NCBI GenBank assembly: GCA_900316685.1
Contig: ONDS01000003.1
Location: 96,395 to 160,394, forward strand
DNA: 64,000 nt
DNA from: an uncultured Prevotellaceae bacterium
Lineage (GTDB): Bacteria > Bacteroidota > Bacteroidia > Bacteroidales > Bacteroidaceae
Direction: 5' to 3'
The stretch's first letter is position 1. Each line of letters opens with the position of its first letter. Positions 41,301 to 49,920 of this stretch are shown here, piece after piece. The notes beneath the pieces were generated by a model that was not told where the DNA came from, ran no database searches, and saw only the letters and a program-made list of their open reading frames with translations. A program made the position numbers and the translations under genes.

Positions 41301-43004
41301 TCCCTCGACATTGGCCCGCAGGTTGCCCTTGTCGAGGTTGGCATCCAGCTTGACGTCACTGAGGTCGTAGCCCATGGCAGCGAAGTTCTTGATGTCGGCC
41401 TTGGCTTGCAGTCTCGTGGCAGGAGAGAAGATGTCCGTTCCCTGTCCCCTGGCGGTGATGGTGCCCGTGAGCGGCTGCATACTGAATCCCTGCACGAAAT
41501 TCTGCACGGGGAAAGCCTGGGCCTTGATATCGGCATCGTAGGACATAGCCCGCGTGTCGATGTTGGCCTTGGCTGTGAGTCGTCCGCCCCCCTGAGTGGC
41601 GGTGAAGTCGGCATCTATCCGGCTGCCTGCCTTCTTGAAATGTCCGTCGATACCTATGCCTTGCGGTATCTTGATGGTTTTCTGCGTGGCAGGATCGAGT
41701 GCCGCCGACACGAAAGCCAGGTCGTAGGTGTTTCCCTTGAGTGTCAGGTCGGCTTTCATCGCATTGAAGTCAGTCACATGGTCGATGGTGCCCGAAGTAG
41801 TGAGATCGAAGGCCGTCGGCAGTTTCACGTTGAGGTTGCGCATGGCGAGCCGTTGCAGGTTGCCTCTCACCTGTCCGTTGACGTTGAGGGCCTGGTTAGG
41901 CCATCGTGCGACCATACCCGGCGGCAGGGCTCCTCCGGCGAACCTCATGATGTCGGGTTTGCCAAGATAGCCATCCACCTGAGCGAACATCTCTCCCGGT
42001 TGTTGGCTGTCGAAGGTATTGAGATCCATCTCGAAGTGTGCCGACAGCCGTGAGTGCTCCGTCTGCAGTTCCACCGCAGGCACGCTGAGTGTCTTGTCGT
42101 TGATGTATAGCGGTCCGCTGAGGTGGTTGACGGCCAGCCCACTCTGCTCCCTGAAGTTGCAGTCGCGCAGGTTGACGCTGATGTCGGGTGCGAGGAAATG
42201 GAGCGAGTCGATGCCGATATTCACTTCGGAGAGCGCCAGGTGGTTGGTATCCAGACCTTTCACCCTCGGCATATAGCGGTTGTCGTATCTCAGCGAACCA
42301 TCCTTCCAATCCATGCTCCCTAAGGAATACTCTCCTTTGACCAAGTCGAACCGCCCATCCACAGCCTTAAGCGATCCCATACCCGCCCCGATGACCAGCG
42401 TGTCGCCGGGCAGGTGGAGTGTCACGTCGCTCTTGGTGATATCCAGCTTGTCGACGAGGATGCGCCACGTTGGGTTGCTCTCGGTGGTGTCGGGGGGCAC
42501 CGTGTCGGCCAGTGCCACGTCGATGATGGCACCGTCGAGCGCCGCGGTGTTCACCCTCAGCATGTCGGTCTTGAGGTCGATGCCGTGGCTCTCCACGTTC
42601 AGTCGGTCGAGACGTCCCTTCACCCTTACGGAGGGAATGAATCCGTTGGTATTGAGTTTGGTATTCCTGAATGAGAGTTCGTCCACCTCCACCTGCCCCT
42701 TGAAAAGGGGTTTGAGCTGTACGCTCGCCACCAGTTCGCCCACATCGGCGATGGTGTCGCGCAGGTTGGGAATGGAGTCGTTGGCTTTGATCATCTTGAA
42801 ATCCTCGATGCTCAGGTCGAGCGGGAATTTCAAGGACACATGTCCCACGCTGATGTCCATGCCCGTTTCCTCCGAGGCATAGGCCACCACCTTTTGTGCC
42901 ACCCAATTCTGTATTGGCGGTATATAGAGCAGCACAAGAATCAACAAAAAGAGCAGGATGGGCGTCAGTATGATGCCGACAATCCATTTAAGCACTTTTT
43001 TCAT
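38355..43004 (-). CDS. tamB: Translocation and assembly module protein TamB
   Basis: Started at ATG 43004, the protein has 1549 residues: an N-terminal membrane anchor (WIVGIILTPILLFLLILVLL), an AsmA-like start (GMDISVGHVSLKFPLDLSIE), a very long repetitive beta region, and the C-terminal TamB/DUF490 domain (ITGRYTVNTGEMKYSLPIIP, FRFAKRFWNNRLRVVIGGKV). Such proteins form a hydrophobic groove bridging the periplasm and are implicated in phospholipid transport and outer-membrane assembly. The longer frame to 43073 uses a TTG inside the promoter. It is coupled to the TamA-like gene by ATGA. Confidence 0.93.
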   Translation of the reverse strand: MKKVLKWIVGIILTPILLFLLILVLLYIPPIQNWVAQKVVAYASEETGMDISVGHVSLKFPLDLSIEDFKMIKANDSIPNLRDTIADVGELVASVQLKPLFKGQVEVDELSFRNTKLNTNGFIPSVRVKGRLDRLNVESHGIDLKTDMLRVNTAALDGAIIDVALADTVPPDTTESNPTWRILVDKLDITKSDVTLHLPGDTLVIGAGMGSLKAVDGRFDLVKGEYSLGSMDWKDGSLRYDNRYMPRVKGLDTNHLALSEVNIGIDSLHFLAPDISVNLRDCNFREQSGLAVNHLSGPLYINDKTLSVPAVELQTEHSRLSAHFEMDLNTFDSQQPGEMFAQVDGYLGKPDIMRFAGGALPPGMVARWPNQALNVNGQVRGNLQRLAMRNLNVKLPTAFDLTTSGTIDHVTDFNAMKADLTLKGNTYDLAFVSAALDPATQKTIKIPQGIGIDGHFKKAGSRIDADFTATQGGGRLTAKANIDTRAMSYDADIKAQAFPVQNFVQGFSMQPLTGTITARGQGTDIFSPATRLQAKADIKNFAAMGYDLSDVKLDANLDKGNLRANVEGHNSLFDGMIYADGKVGKRAIDANFSADFYKADFYKLGITDKPMTLGMCARLTVKTDLNNYYDIQGEIDDLLLSQPSGDLAAEIIDVDVLLNNDTTHVMVNSGDFQLALEGKGGYQKILNQAKRLGSEVSKMIEERRIDETLIREKLPDVDIYVSGGTDNLFSRMLEEQGMTYKQMYVNLYSSHVDGLNGDVKVDSLTIGDMLLDRVRLALTTDSLGFRYNAEVQNFKDNPMYAFRALVDGSLFENGSDLRADVYDDKDSLGVSVGLRALVRNDSLCINFADLNPVIGYKHFKVNEGNYIRLGKKQRLAANLFLAENDGTSIHLYTNDENIDAEQDLTLSIQQLNLGNLTSALPFLPDIKGVLDGDFHVVKTEKQLTVSSTASVDDLTISKNMLGDLSTEFVYMPNDDGSHYIDAVIYSDSREVGTVIGTYNPEGKGSVDADFNLARMPLSLLNSFMPDQILGFKGYGEGTLAIKGTLSTPNINGSILLDSAYITSVPYGVELRVADDPVRIDNSRLMFENFKLFAHNDQPLTLNGALDFSNLDRMTINLRMMARDFEIINAKETPRSEAYGKAFINLFGTVQGPLDAFQMKGRVDVLGKTDLTYVLKDSPLAEDTRLDELVQFVDFNDSTTQVVSRPPISGLDMDLTLRVDESARIRCDLNADHSNYVDIMGEGNLRLIYDAANDLRITGRYTVNTGEMKYSLPIIPLKTFSIKEGGYLEFQGEPANPKINITATEKVKAMVNEEGGGSRSVDFECGVVITKTLQEMGLQFIIDAPEDMSVSSHLGMLSDEDRARLAVAMISTGMYMADGNESALSMNSALSSFLQAEINNITGNALRTLDVSIGVNNATDASGTMHTDYSFRFAKRFWNNRLRVVIGGKVSTGSDEYNRNQTFFDNVTFEYRISPNSNKYLKLFYDRSTYDWFEGEIGEFGAGFMWKRKLDSLKDIFNFKSDERTYRPRTDSISQERRDTTVQHSDRQRP

Positions 43005-43070
43005 AAGCGTAAACACGTATGAATCAAGGTAAGAAGCTCCCGTTAGCAAGCTTTTTGCCCTATCCGACTG

Positions 43071-43078
43071 CAAAGTAA
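43071..43078 (-). promoter_or_regulatory. Probable -7 box of the tamB-tamA operon
   Basis: TTACTTTG on the minus strand differs from TAnnTTTG at the second position; the leader is about 60 bases. Confidence 0.4.
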
Positions 43079-43202
43079 ATGATTTTTTTGGAAAAACATG
43101 CCAAATGCCCCGAAAAAATGGATTTCAATTCCTCGCAAGCCATGCCGTGCGGGTGTTTATGCCGCTGCTAAGATACTAATTTGAAGGCAATTCACGACGG
43201 GT

Positions 43203-44075
43203 CTAACGAAACATGTCATTCGGATATCGTTTGGTGAAGAGGGCTTTCTTGTTGACATCAGTAATTGTAACGATGGCACCAAAACCTTCATCGATACAAC
43301 GCTGGGCACTGGAGAATAATGCCGATAGTTCCTTTACGATGGCAAGCATACCACTTTCAAGTGACCTCTGAAGTTCAGCAGCCTCTTCGTTTGTCAGTTC
43401 GTCGAGTTTTATCATTTGCGTTGAAAAATCGAAGATAAGCATATCTTCCTGGTCGCTGACATCTATATTTTCCAACGTGATCATTTCGTTCAATGGTCTT
43501 CCGAAACCATTTTTACTGACCAGGTTATCATGGAAGGCTTTCATTTCTTCGCGTGCGTTGGCAAATTCATTTATACTGGATTTCGAGACGTCAATTTTTA
43601 AGCTTTCTATAACAGAAACCGACAGGTCAGGCATACCCTCTTTTCGCATAAAAAGCAACATGTAGGTATTCTTCTCTGTAGAGAAACAGCAAGCCGTGCA
43701 CTGACGTCTGGCTTCCATGTAAATTTTGGAGTAGTCGGCTTTGATTGTCCGGTAACCGTCAATGGTAGTATATTTGGTGTTATCCATCTTAGCTCCAGTG
43801 AAGAGGTCATAATTGCTGTTCACAAACAAGCGTTCAAAAGTATGGCTCAAATCTGCTGATGAGAAATTGTACTCGGCAAGTACGAAGATATACTGAGGAT
43901 CATTAGCGGTATCGGTTATCGTCACCATTTTTCCTAAGCCTGCAAGATGATCGATCTTTGTAATCCAACTGGCGGGAATTGTTGTCGTCATTGTGGAACA
44001 ACTTATCGTCTTTGTGTCCTGGCCCATCACCGTCATGCTTACCCAAGCAAGCAACATTATCAATAGTTTTTTCAT
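43203..44075 (-). CDS. Exported protein of unknown function
   Basis: The 290-residue protein has a signal peptide (MKKLLIMLLAWVSMTVMGQ). The mature region begins with KTISCSTMTTTIPASWITK and has a later helical segment (ELTNEEAAELQRSLESGMLA). No family motif is recognised. The first half has alternating strands and could resemble a PsbP/MOG1-like lipid-binding fold, but this is a guess. It is a single gene with a -7 box at 44222-44229 and a leader of about 140 bases. Confidence 0.7.
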   Translation of the reverse strand: MKKLLIMLLAWVSMTVMGQDTKTISCSTMTTTIPASWITKIDHLAGLGKMVTITDTANDPQYIFVLAEYNFSSADLSHTFERLFVNSNYDLFTGAKMDNTKYTTIDGYRTIKADYSKIYMEARRQCTACCFSTEKNTYMLLFMRKEGMPDLSVSVIESLKIDVSKSSINEFANAREEMKAFHDNLVSKNGFGRPLNEMITLENIDVSDQEDMLIFDFSTQMIKLDELTNEEAAELQRSLESGMLAIVKELSALFSSAQRCIDEGFGAIVTITDVNKKALFTKRYPNDMFR

Positions 44076-44221
44076 ATATTTCTATTTAGATTGTTTACTT
44101 CATCTGATACCCTGACGACCACTTGTAGAGGTTTCCTTCGCGGCCGTTGCGGGTTTCTTTTTCTGCTAATCACAAATCATTACAACTATTCACGATTAAC
44201 GGGTTAATAGTTTTACCTATG

Positions 44222-44229
44222 CAAATATA
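44222..44229 (-). promoter_or_regulatory. -7 box of the 43203-44075 gene
   Basis: TATATTTG on the minus strand. The leader of about 140 bases contains the inverted repeat ATTAACGGGTTAAT (near 44193-44206). Confidence 0.5.
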
Positions 44230-44494
44230 AATAAAAACAGCGAGATTACAAGTCAATCGAGATAAAAATGTAAAAAAATGCAAATCGCCACGAATTGGAT
44301 CTATTAGCATTGGCAATGGTCAGGTGACAGACAAACTAAAGAATGTGTCAAGGGGGTTTCTAAACTGCTACGCCCAAAAGCTTGACATCACAAGTAATCT
44401 GAAACTAATGCCGCAGTGGATTCAGAAAAACTTAAACGGGATAATAAGAAAAGAATCATGATAAATTGGAGAGAACCTACAAAAACGGTCGGTT
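44230..44494. other. Gene-free interval
   Basis: AT-rich sequence with no coding frame of plausible composition and no clear hairpin. It lies upstream of the 43203-44075 promoter and downstream of the next minus-strand gene. Confidence 0.5.
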
Positions 44495-45196
44495 TCACGG
44501 TACTTCGCTTGGGATGAACCGGTATCCGTCCCAGACCAGCACCTCATCCCATAGCTCTCCGCTGCCGCTGGCCGACACGCGGATGTCCTTTCCCTGTCGC
44601 GGGAGGAAGAACACACTCAGCCCGTCGCCGTCATACAATGCACCGATATCCTCGGACAAGACCGTACGCATGAACCGTTTCTGGTTGTCGTAGACATAAA
44701 ATGAAGCACCTATAAACGTATTCCAACCGTAGTCGCCATCCATTTTCCAATAAGTGTTGGCGCAAACCAGTTTGCGCTTGCCGTCGGCGCAGTTCCAGAA
44801 ACACATCTCCATCACCATCGTATCCTTTTCCTCCGGCCTCACTATCTCGTAGTGCATATAGCCGTTTCTCGTATCGACGATGAGACTCACGTTTTCACTC
44901 AGGGGCAGCTTCTGCCGGTATCGTTGCCATTCGCTGTACACCTTGTCAAAAAACGTGCTATCCTTCCGTTGGCTGAGATAGGCTGTGACAAAGTCGGAGA
45001 TGGTAGGACGAACTCTTTGGCTTTTCACAACTATCCGCTCCCCGTCAGAAACCTCGGGGTATTCAAACGACTGTGCCGAAAGGCTCGACACGCACATCAT
45101 GAGTACCGCCATCAGCACAAACGACTTGATAGCGACCTGTCTCCTTGAGGGAGAAGTCACCGATGTAGTAGGCAATATTATTGTGACAGATTCCAT
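44495..45196 (-). CDS. Exported protein of unknown function
   Basis: The 233-residue frame starts at ATG 45196. The hydrophobic signal segment (SFVLMAVLMMCVSSLSAQ) comes only at residues 25-42, so the n-region is unusually long and the true start may be later. The mature part has two cysteines in the middle (MCFWNCADGKRKLVCANTYW) and a repeated Tyr/Trp-rich beta pattern. No family is recognised. It follows the CotH gene on the same strand by 33 bases and may be its operon partner. Confidence 0.65.
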   Translation of the reverse strand: MESVTIILPTTSVTSPSRRQVAIKSFVLMAVLMMCVSSLSAQSFEYPEVSDGERIVVKSQRVRPTISDFVTAYLSQRKDSTFFDKVYSEWQRYRQKLPLSENVSLIVDTRNGYMHYEIVRPEEKDTMVMEMCFWNCADGKRKLVCANTYWKMDGDYGWNTFIGASFYVYDNQKRFMRTVLSEDIGALYDGDGLSVFFLPRQGKDIRVSASGSGELWDEVLVWDGYRFIPSEVP

Positions 45197-45229
45197 AGCG
45201 AGTTGCGGATAGTTGAAAAGTAGATGGGA

Positions 45230-46639
45230 TTATTTGATTTTTACGGTTTGCGAGCCCACCTTGAGCACATACAAAGAGCGGGTACCACGAAGTGGGATGC
45301 TGACCTCGGAACCTTGGGCTACGGTGCTGCTGAGAAGCATACCGCTGACATCGTAGAGGGTGATGGAGCAGCCTCGCTCCACGCCGGAGAGAACGATCTG
45401 GTTGTCATCCTTGCGCCAGTTCCATTTGCTCTGGCTCAACTCACGGATGCCCTCTGCCGTTCCCATGATGGCATTAAGGGTGAGTTTCTGGCATGTAGGC
45501 ATGTCAAACGAATAAACGGGAGTGTCGACCTCCTTGGTGGTGGTTGTACCATCGCTGTTGGTCTGAATCACCTGCCACCCTTTCACCTCTCTGCCTTCGA
45601 CGCCCTGGGCCTCGACGGTGAGATGGCGATGGGCGAAGAACTTACCATCGAAATCTTTGTTCACAAGAGCCACACCATTGACGATGGTAGTCAGATCCTC
45701 TGCGACATTCTTGTTGATGACGAGCGGTAAGGGAGCACCCAGTTTGTAATAGCCGGCCATATAAGTGTAGAAATAGTTTGTTCGCTGACTGAGCCAGTTG
45801 CGTGCGTTGTTGATTTCGTTGTTGATATCCTGCTCATGGTTGGGTTGCCACCATCCTCCCCATCCGGGATTGTGGAGTTCGCGGTGCTTGATCAGTTCGG
45901 GTTTGACCAGTTCGGCCATGGGATCCCAAATGGAACGTGTGCCCCGCTCGTTGAGGAAGTCGCCCATATAGATGGCAGCACGATCGATGAACTCGCGGTA
46001 GAAGTCGGCATCCGCCATCAGGCTGCGGAAGAGCTGTGTGGCCTCCGGGGTGTTGGCCCAACTGTTGCCCGCATCGTAGTTGTTATTATATATCCACTCT
46101 ATGGTGTTGTAGTTGGCGGAGCGCCCGTAGAGTCCCAGTCCGAAGTCGGTGTCCTTGGCTATCCAGCGCCATCGTCCACCTTCGGAGGTGGGTCGCCATG
46201 CCACGATGTTGTTGCCTGGGAAGTCGAGGTTGCAGTAGTAGAGGTTCATGATCATGATGTTCATGAATTCCCGGCAGTCCATGAGCTGTTCATATTCAGC
46301 CATGGTGTGTCCCACCTCGTGGTAGAAAGCCTTGAAGGCATTGTAGCTGTCGATGGTGCCTGTCTTGAGTTCCTCCACCATCTGACTGTTCTCCTGTGAG
46401 ATTTCGATCATGTCGATGTCTTCGAGCCCATCACCATTGTCGTCTTTGTAGTTGGTGTAGATATGGTCGTCGTTGCTCCGCTCGCGGATATTGAGCATGC
46501 CCATGTAGGTGCCGTTGACGAAGACGACCGCCGGTCGCCACGCCTGCCAGTCGATGTCGGCGTTCTGCCCCATCACCCGTTGGATGATGGCATCGCGCAT
46601 GTAGAGACCGCCGAAATCATTGCCGGCATTGCGGAGCAT
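45230..46639 (-). CDS. CotH-family protein, C-terminal part after an in-frame TAG
   Basis: This 469-codon frame is the direct in-frame continuation of 46670-47719 across a single TAG. It begins about where KPGLTDFKSIMLRNAGNDFG follows the stop codon. It holds the kinase-like CotH fold (RPAVVFVNGTYMGMLNIRER, DTDFGLGLYG) and a C-terminal domain of about 70 residues ending in ITLYDVSGMLLSSTVAQG and RSLYVLKVGSQTVKIK. That end has the look of a type-A T9SS sorting domain, used for export across the outer membrane. Alone it would lack a signal peptide. No separate promoter was seen. Confidence 0.7.
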   Translation of the reverse strand: MLRNAGNDFGGLYMRDAIIQRVMGQNADIDWQAWRPAVVFVNGTYMGMLNIRERSNDDHIYTNYKDDNGDGLEDIDMIEISQENSQMVEELKTGTIDSYNAFKAFYHEVGHTMAEYEQLMDCREFMNIMIMNLYYCNLDFPGNNIVAWRPTSEGGRWRWIAKDTDFGLGLYGRSANYNTIEWIYNNNYDAGNSWANTPEATQLFRSLMADADFYREFIDRAAIYMGDFLNERGTRSIWDPMAELVKPELIKHRELHNPGWGGWWQPNHEQDINNEINNARNWLSQRTNYFYTYMAGYYKLGAPLPLVINKNVAEDLTTIVNGVALVNKDFDGKFFAHRHLTVEAQGVEGREVKGWQVIQTNSDGTTTTKEVDTPVYSFDMPTCQKLTLNAIMGTAEGIRELSQSKWNWRKDDNQIVLSGVERGCSITLYDVSGMLLSSTVAQGSEVSIPLRGTRSLYVLKVGSQTVKIK

Positions 46640-46669
46640 GATGCTCTTGAAGTCGGTGAGGCCAGGTTT

Positions 46670-47719
46670 CTAGTCAGGGAAGAACTCATAGGCCAGTCGT
46701 TTCTCGCCAAACCGTTTGTTGGCATATACAGCGAGCGACTTGAGGGGATGTTCGCGCGACTGTCCTCCCATTACTCGTGTCTCGCAGAGCTGGTTGATGA
46801 CACTCTCGGAGGAGGGTGCATCAAAGAGTTCGATGTTGATAGGTCGTCGCCAGTCGTGTTTGTTCTCCTTGTTGGGGTTGTTGGCGATGATGCCGATGGA
46901 ACCATCGTTGAAATAGCGGTCGTCGGTGGCGATGGAAATCACGGGAATGGTCATTTCCCTGTCGAGGAAGATATAGGAATGCGCCGTGGAGATGGGTGAG
47001 AGATAACCGTCGCAGAACAGTTTGGCCCTGACCACGCGGTTGCTGTTGACGTAGAAAGCTCCTTGGTAGAGCGTGCTCGAGGCTGTCGGCTCCTTACCAT
47101 CGATGGTATAGCGTATGACGGTCCCCTCGGGTGCACCTTCGGGCAGTGAGAGTGTAAGCCGTATGTTCTTATTGGTGGTGAAGATGCGGCCCTCCATGCT
47201 GAATACCGGCTTGCCCAGTATTTCGCTGCACGTCGTGCCGCAGTTGGCAGTCCCTGGGGTGGGTGTGGCCTGGTAGCCCCACTCGGTGCCAGCATCGGTC
47301 TTACGTCCATAGGCGATGTTGGGTGCGGGCATCTTCTTCATGCCTTCCACCTTGTCGACAATCTCGTCGCCCTTAAAGAGATAAACGCTGCCGTCCTTGC
47401 CCGACTCAAGTCGGAAATCGGTGTGCAGTCCTTTCTCCTCCTTGTCGCAATAGACCACGACATAGGCTTTTGCAGCAAGAATGCGGTTGGGCAGTTGCCA
47501 TGCCTTGCCAGGTTTGTTCTTCGCGCCCAGTTTGTAGTCGGCGAGGTTGACGGTTTCGGAACCGTTGTTGTAGAGTTCCACCCAAGAGTCGGGAAACTCA
47601 TTGAGGTCATCCATGATACAGTCAATGTTCGACTGCATGAGTTCATTGATCACCACTTGCGCCTTGGATGAATGTGCCATGAGTGCAAATGCGATGAAAG
47701 GAATGTAGAATTTTCTCAT
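46670..47719 (-). CDS. CotH-family protein, N-terminal part (lamin-tail and chitobiase-like domains)
   Basis: The 349-residue product has a signal peptide (MRKFYIPFIAFALMAHSSKA), a lamin-tail domain (VVINELMQSNIDCIMDDLNE, SWVELYNNGSETVNLADY) and a chitobiase-C-like domain (VIRYTIDGKEPTASSTLYQG). It then enters the CotH domain (IPVISIATDDRYFND) and stops at TAG 46670-46672 after LAYEFFPD. The reading frame then continues without interruption for 476 codons, so the intact gene would be about 828 residues. One substitution (for example CAG or AAG to TAG) explains it. The promoter is at 47767-47774. Confidence 0.8.
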   Translation of the reverse strand: MRKFYIPFIAFALMAHSSKAQVVINELMQSNIDCIMDDLNEFPDSWVELYNNGSETVNLADYKLGAKNKPGKAWQLPNRILAAKAYVVVYCDKEEKGLHTDFRLESGKDGSVYLFKGDEIVDKVEGMKKMPAPNIAYGRKTDAGTEWGYQATPTPGTANCGTTCSEILGKPVFSMEGRIFTTNKNIRLTLSLPEGAPEGTVIRYTIDGKEPTASSTLYQGAFYVNSNRVVRAKLFCDGYLSPISTAHSYIFLDREMTIPVISIATDDRYFNDGSIGIIANNPNKENKHDWRRPINIELFDAPSSESVINQLCETRVMGGQSREHPLKSLAVYANKRFGEKRLAYEFFPD

Positions 47720-47766
47720 GTTTTCTTATTAGTTGATAATTTGATAGACATCACTGCTGGTGGGTG

Positions 47767-47774
47767 CAAAAATA
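47767..47774 (-). promoter_or_regulatory. -7 box of the CotH gene
   Basis: TATTTTTG on the minus strand fits TAnnTTTG, about 48 bases before the ATG. Confidence 0.55.
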
Positions 47775-47933
47775 AAAAGAAAAAATGAGATATGGCGATG
47801 ATTACGATTCTTTTAAGAAACTTTATGTGCGCGAGCACAGACAATGAGGGGATTTTTTTATTATTTTAGATAAGTTACTTCATTTCGGGATAAAAAATGA
47901 ACAAGTTCATTTTGTTCTCCGCTCGATTTTCCG

Positions 47934-47941
47934 TAACTTTG
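47934..47941 (+). promoter_or_regulatory. -7 box of the 47967 gene
   Basis: TAACTTTG; the near-palindrome ATGAACAAGTTCAT (47898-47911) lies 22 bases upstream at the -33 position and may be an operator. Confidence 0.55.
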
Positions 47942-47966
47942 TCGCCGGAAAGAATTAACTGATGAT

Positions 47967-49202
47967 ATGAACGTTAAATTCAAGATGCCCAAGTTCGGCC
48001 GGAACCTCACAGGCAAGGGGTTCTGGAAGGAGATAGCGATGACGACACTCGCCACCACCATCTCCATCATCCTCACCTTCGGAACAGCCCACCTGATAGA
48101 ACAAAGCCAAAAGAAGAAAGCGGGCAGGCAAACCGCCATGATGGTGATACACGACATCGACCAGAATGTGGAAAACCTGCGCGTGAAGGCCAAGGCAGAG
48201 GAAGATTATTTCGAGATGACGCAGCATGTGGTCAACAACCTCGACAGGATAGACGCTATCAGTCCCGATACGCTGCTGGCGGTACTAGATTACATCCTCT
48301 ACACGGGTACATACCAAATAGACGATTCGAAAGAGAAAATCTTCCACAGCAGCCAGGACTCCTGGAAAAACATCGACAACGCCAGCTTCATCGACCTGAT
48401 GCAGAGCTTCTATCACGAACGTCACCAATACCAGGAACTGTTCAACAAGGACTTCCGTTTCCTTGCGCCCATTCCCGAGGAAGAACAGCGCAGGATGATG
48501 CTGGAGGCACCTGATTTCGACATCATCAACAATATGAGCAATGTGATCAAGGAGAAGTTGCGCGACAAGAAAGTCCAACTTTACCTGATGTACTCAAAAG
48601 CCCGCAGCAGGACCTACAACCAAGTGGCCGACCTATGGAAGGTCAAAAGTGAGAGGGCCAAATTCATCATAGGCATCACCGACGAAGAGCTCAACGAATA
48701 TGTGGAGAAGAACAAGCACTCCGGCCGAAAGGTGAAAGAGAGGGAGCTGTTGGGTCATTGGACCTCACGCACCTCTGAAGATCAGGTGGAGGAATTGGAA
48801 TTCAGGGATGACCACACCTTCAACAACAAGGTGACAGTAGGCATCATCAACCCCTTCTACACTGGACGTTTGCTATCCATCAGTTCTTTGACGGGCACCT
48901 GGAAGATGGAGGGCGACTCGCTCATCATGACCTTCAATAAGGAACTTCATTTCGAGTTGGATCGCAGCAAGATTACCTACCGCCCGGAAATGAAAGACTC
49001 CGTCGACAGTTACATCGCCCACTTCGAGCAGATGGCACACAGCATGCAGCAACAACAAGCACAGAAGAAAGAGCTGCTCCGGAAAGCCAATGCCGTTTAC
49101 ATCGACGAGACGGGAGAAAAAATCGAGATGACCTCCACCGACCAAACCAGTGGTGTGGACCAGGAAATCAATGCTTATTTTTTCAGGAGTGAGAAGAAAT
49201 GA
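47967..49202 (+). CDS. Membrane-anchored coiled-coil protein of unknown function
   Basis: The 411-residue protein has a short basic N-terminus, one membrane helix (AMTTLATTISIILTFGTAHL, residues about 24-43), and a long soluble part. Residues about 45-260 are helical and charged (KKKAGRQTAMMVIHDIDQNV). Residues about 265-335 look like a small beta domain of the lipocalin-like type (LLGHWTSRTSEDQVEELEF, LTGTWKMEGDSLIM). The end is helical again with a glutamine run. No known family is recognised. It is a single gene ended by a hairpin shared with the tmRNA gene. Confidence 0.7.
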   Translation: MNVKFKMPKFGRNLTGKGFWKEIAMTTLATTISIILTFGTAHLIEQSQKKKAGRQTAMMVIHDIDQNVENLRVKAKAEEDYFEMTQHVVNNLDRIDAISPDTLLAVLDYILYTGTYQIDDSKEKIFHSSQDSWKNIDNASFIDLMQSFYHERHQYQELFNKDFRFLAPIPEEEQRRMMLEAPDFDIINNMSNVIKEKLRDKKVQLYLMYSKARSRTYNQVADLWKVKSERAKFIIGITDEELNEYVEKNKHSGRKVKERELLGHWTSRTSEDQVEELEFRDDHTFNNKVTVGIINPFYTGRLLSISSLTGTWKMEGDSLIMTFNKELHFELDRSKITYRPEMKDSVDSYIAHFEQMAHSMQQQQAQKKELLRKANAVYIDETGEKIEMTSTDQTSGVDQEINAYFFRSEKK

Positions 49203-49220
49203 GAAATTTGAAATGAGAAA

Positions 49221-49264
49221 TAATAAATCCCTGCAGACCGATGGTTTGCAGGGATTTATATTAT
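49221..49264. terminator. Bidirectional terminator between the 47967 gene and tmRNA
   Basis: AAATCCCTGCA (49225-49235) pairs perfectly with TGCAGGGATTT (49248-49258), extended by A/T pairs on both sides. The two transcription units are convergent. Confidence 0.75.
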
Positions 49265-49267
49265 AGA

Positions 49268-49665
49268 GGTGGAGCTGGCGGGAGTCGAACCCGCGTCCAA
49301 ACGAGGAAACCATACGCTTTCTACACGCTTATTCCAGACTTCATTTTCGTGCCGTGGCAAGACCTGGACCACCAACCGCGGCCTTATCCCCTAAATTTCA
49401 CCGGTGCATCGGGGCCTACACCGACTATTCCCGATTTGCCTGCGCCGCTGGACCCGGGAGATTCGGGACTACATCCCCGGAGCGACGTCTCGTCCAGCTA
49501 CCTCGTAACCGGATTGAGCCAGTAATCTACTGTACTTCGATTAGGCAGCGAGAGCATACTTGTTGTTGCCAATTAATTTTTCGACCGAATGGATTTAGGA
49601 GTTTACAGCCGTCACTCCGCGTGCTTACGTACCATTTCTACCCGCTGTCAAATCCAGTCAACCCC
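49268..49665 (-). ncRNA. ssrA: Transfer-messenger RNA (tmRNA)
   Basis: Read on the minus strand, the 5' end GGGGTTGACTGGATTTGACA can pair with the 3' end CAGCTCC as in the tmRNA acceptor stem, with two G-U pairs. The T arm reads GCGGG-TTCGACT-CCCGC. In the middle is a tag frame, GGC AAC AAC AAG TAT GCT CTC GCT GCC TAA, encoding GNNKYALAA, a Bacteroidota-type proteolysis tag. The genome has ACC then T at the 3' end, so the final A of CCA must be added after transcription. It rescues stalled ribosomes. The promoter at 49780-49787 gives a 5' extension to be removed by RNase P. Confidence 0.93.
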
Positions 49666-49779
49666 TTGTCATTGTTGACATCATGACCGATACAGACCGG
49701 TGATGTACGAAGAGTCCCATCGTCCACCGCAACCCATTGCAAACACCTTTGCCATAGCGGCTTCCGATTTTTGGGACTG

Positions 49780-49787
49780 CAAAAATA
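49780..49787 (-). promoter_or_regulatory. -7 box of the tmRNA gene
   Basis: TATTTTTG on the minus strand, roughly 115 bases before the mature tmRNA 5' end. Confidence 0.5.
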
Positions 49788-49860
49788 TATCCTATTCCGC
49801 AATCCTGCAAATTTTTGGAAAGTTTTTTGCATTTTTTTTGTTTTTATCCTGCAAAGATGC

Positions 49861-49868
49861 TACTTTTG
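49861..49868 (+). promoter_or_regulatory. -7 box of the TPR-protein gene
   Basis: TACTTTTG followed by a leader of about 45 bases. Confidence 0.6.
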
Positions 49869-49920
49869 CATTCCTATAAATCAACGGAAAACTTCTAATC
49901 AACTAAACTCGATATAGGAA

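Noticed and set aside
43005-43073. Longer TamB start at a TTG
   Set aside because: The TTG lies in the -7 box, and the ATG at 43004 directly precedes the membrane anchor.
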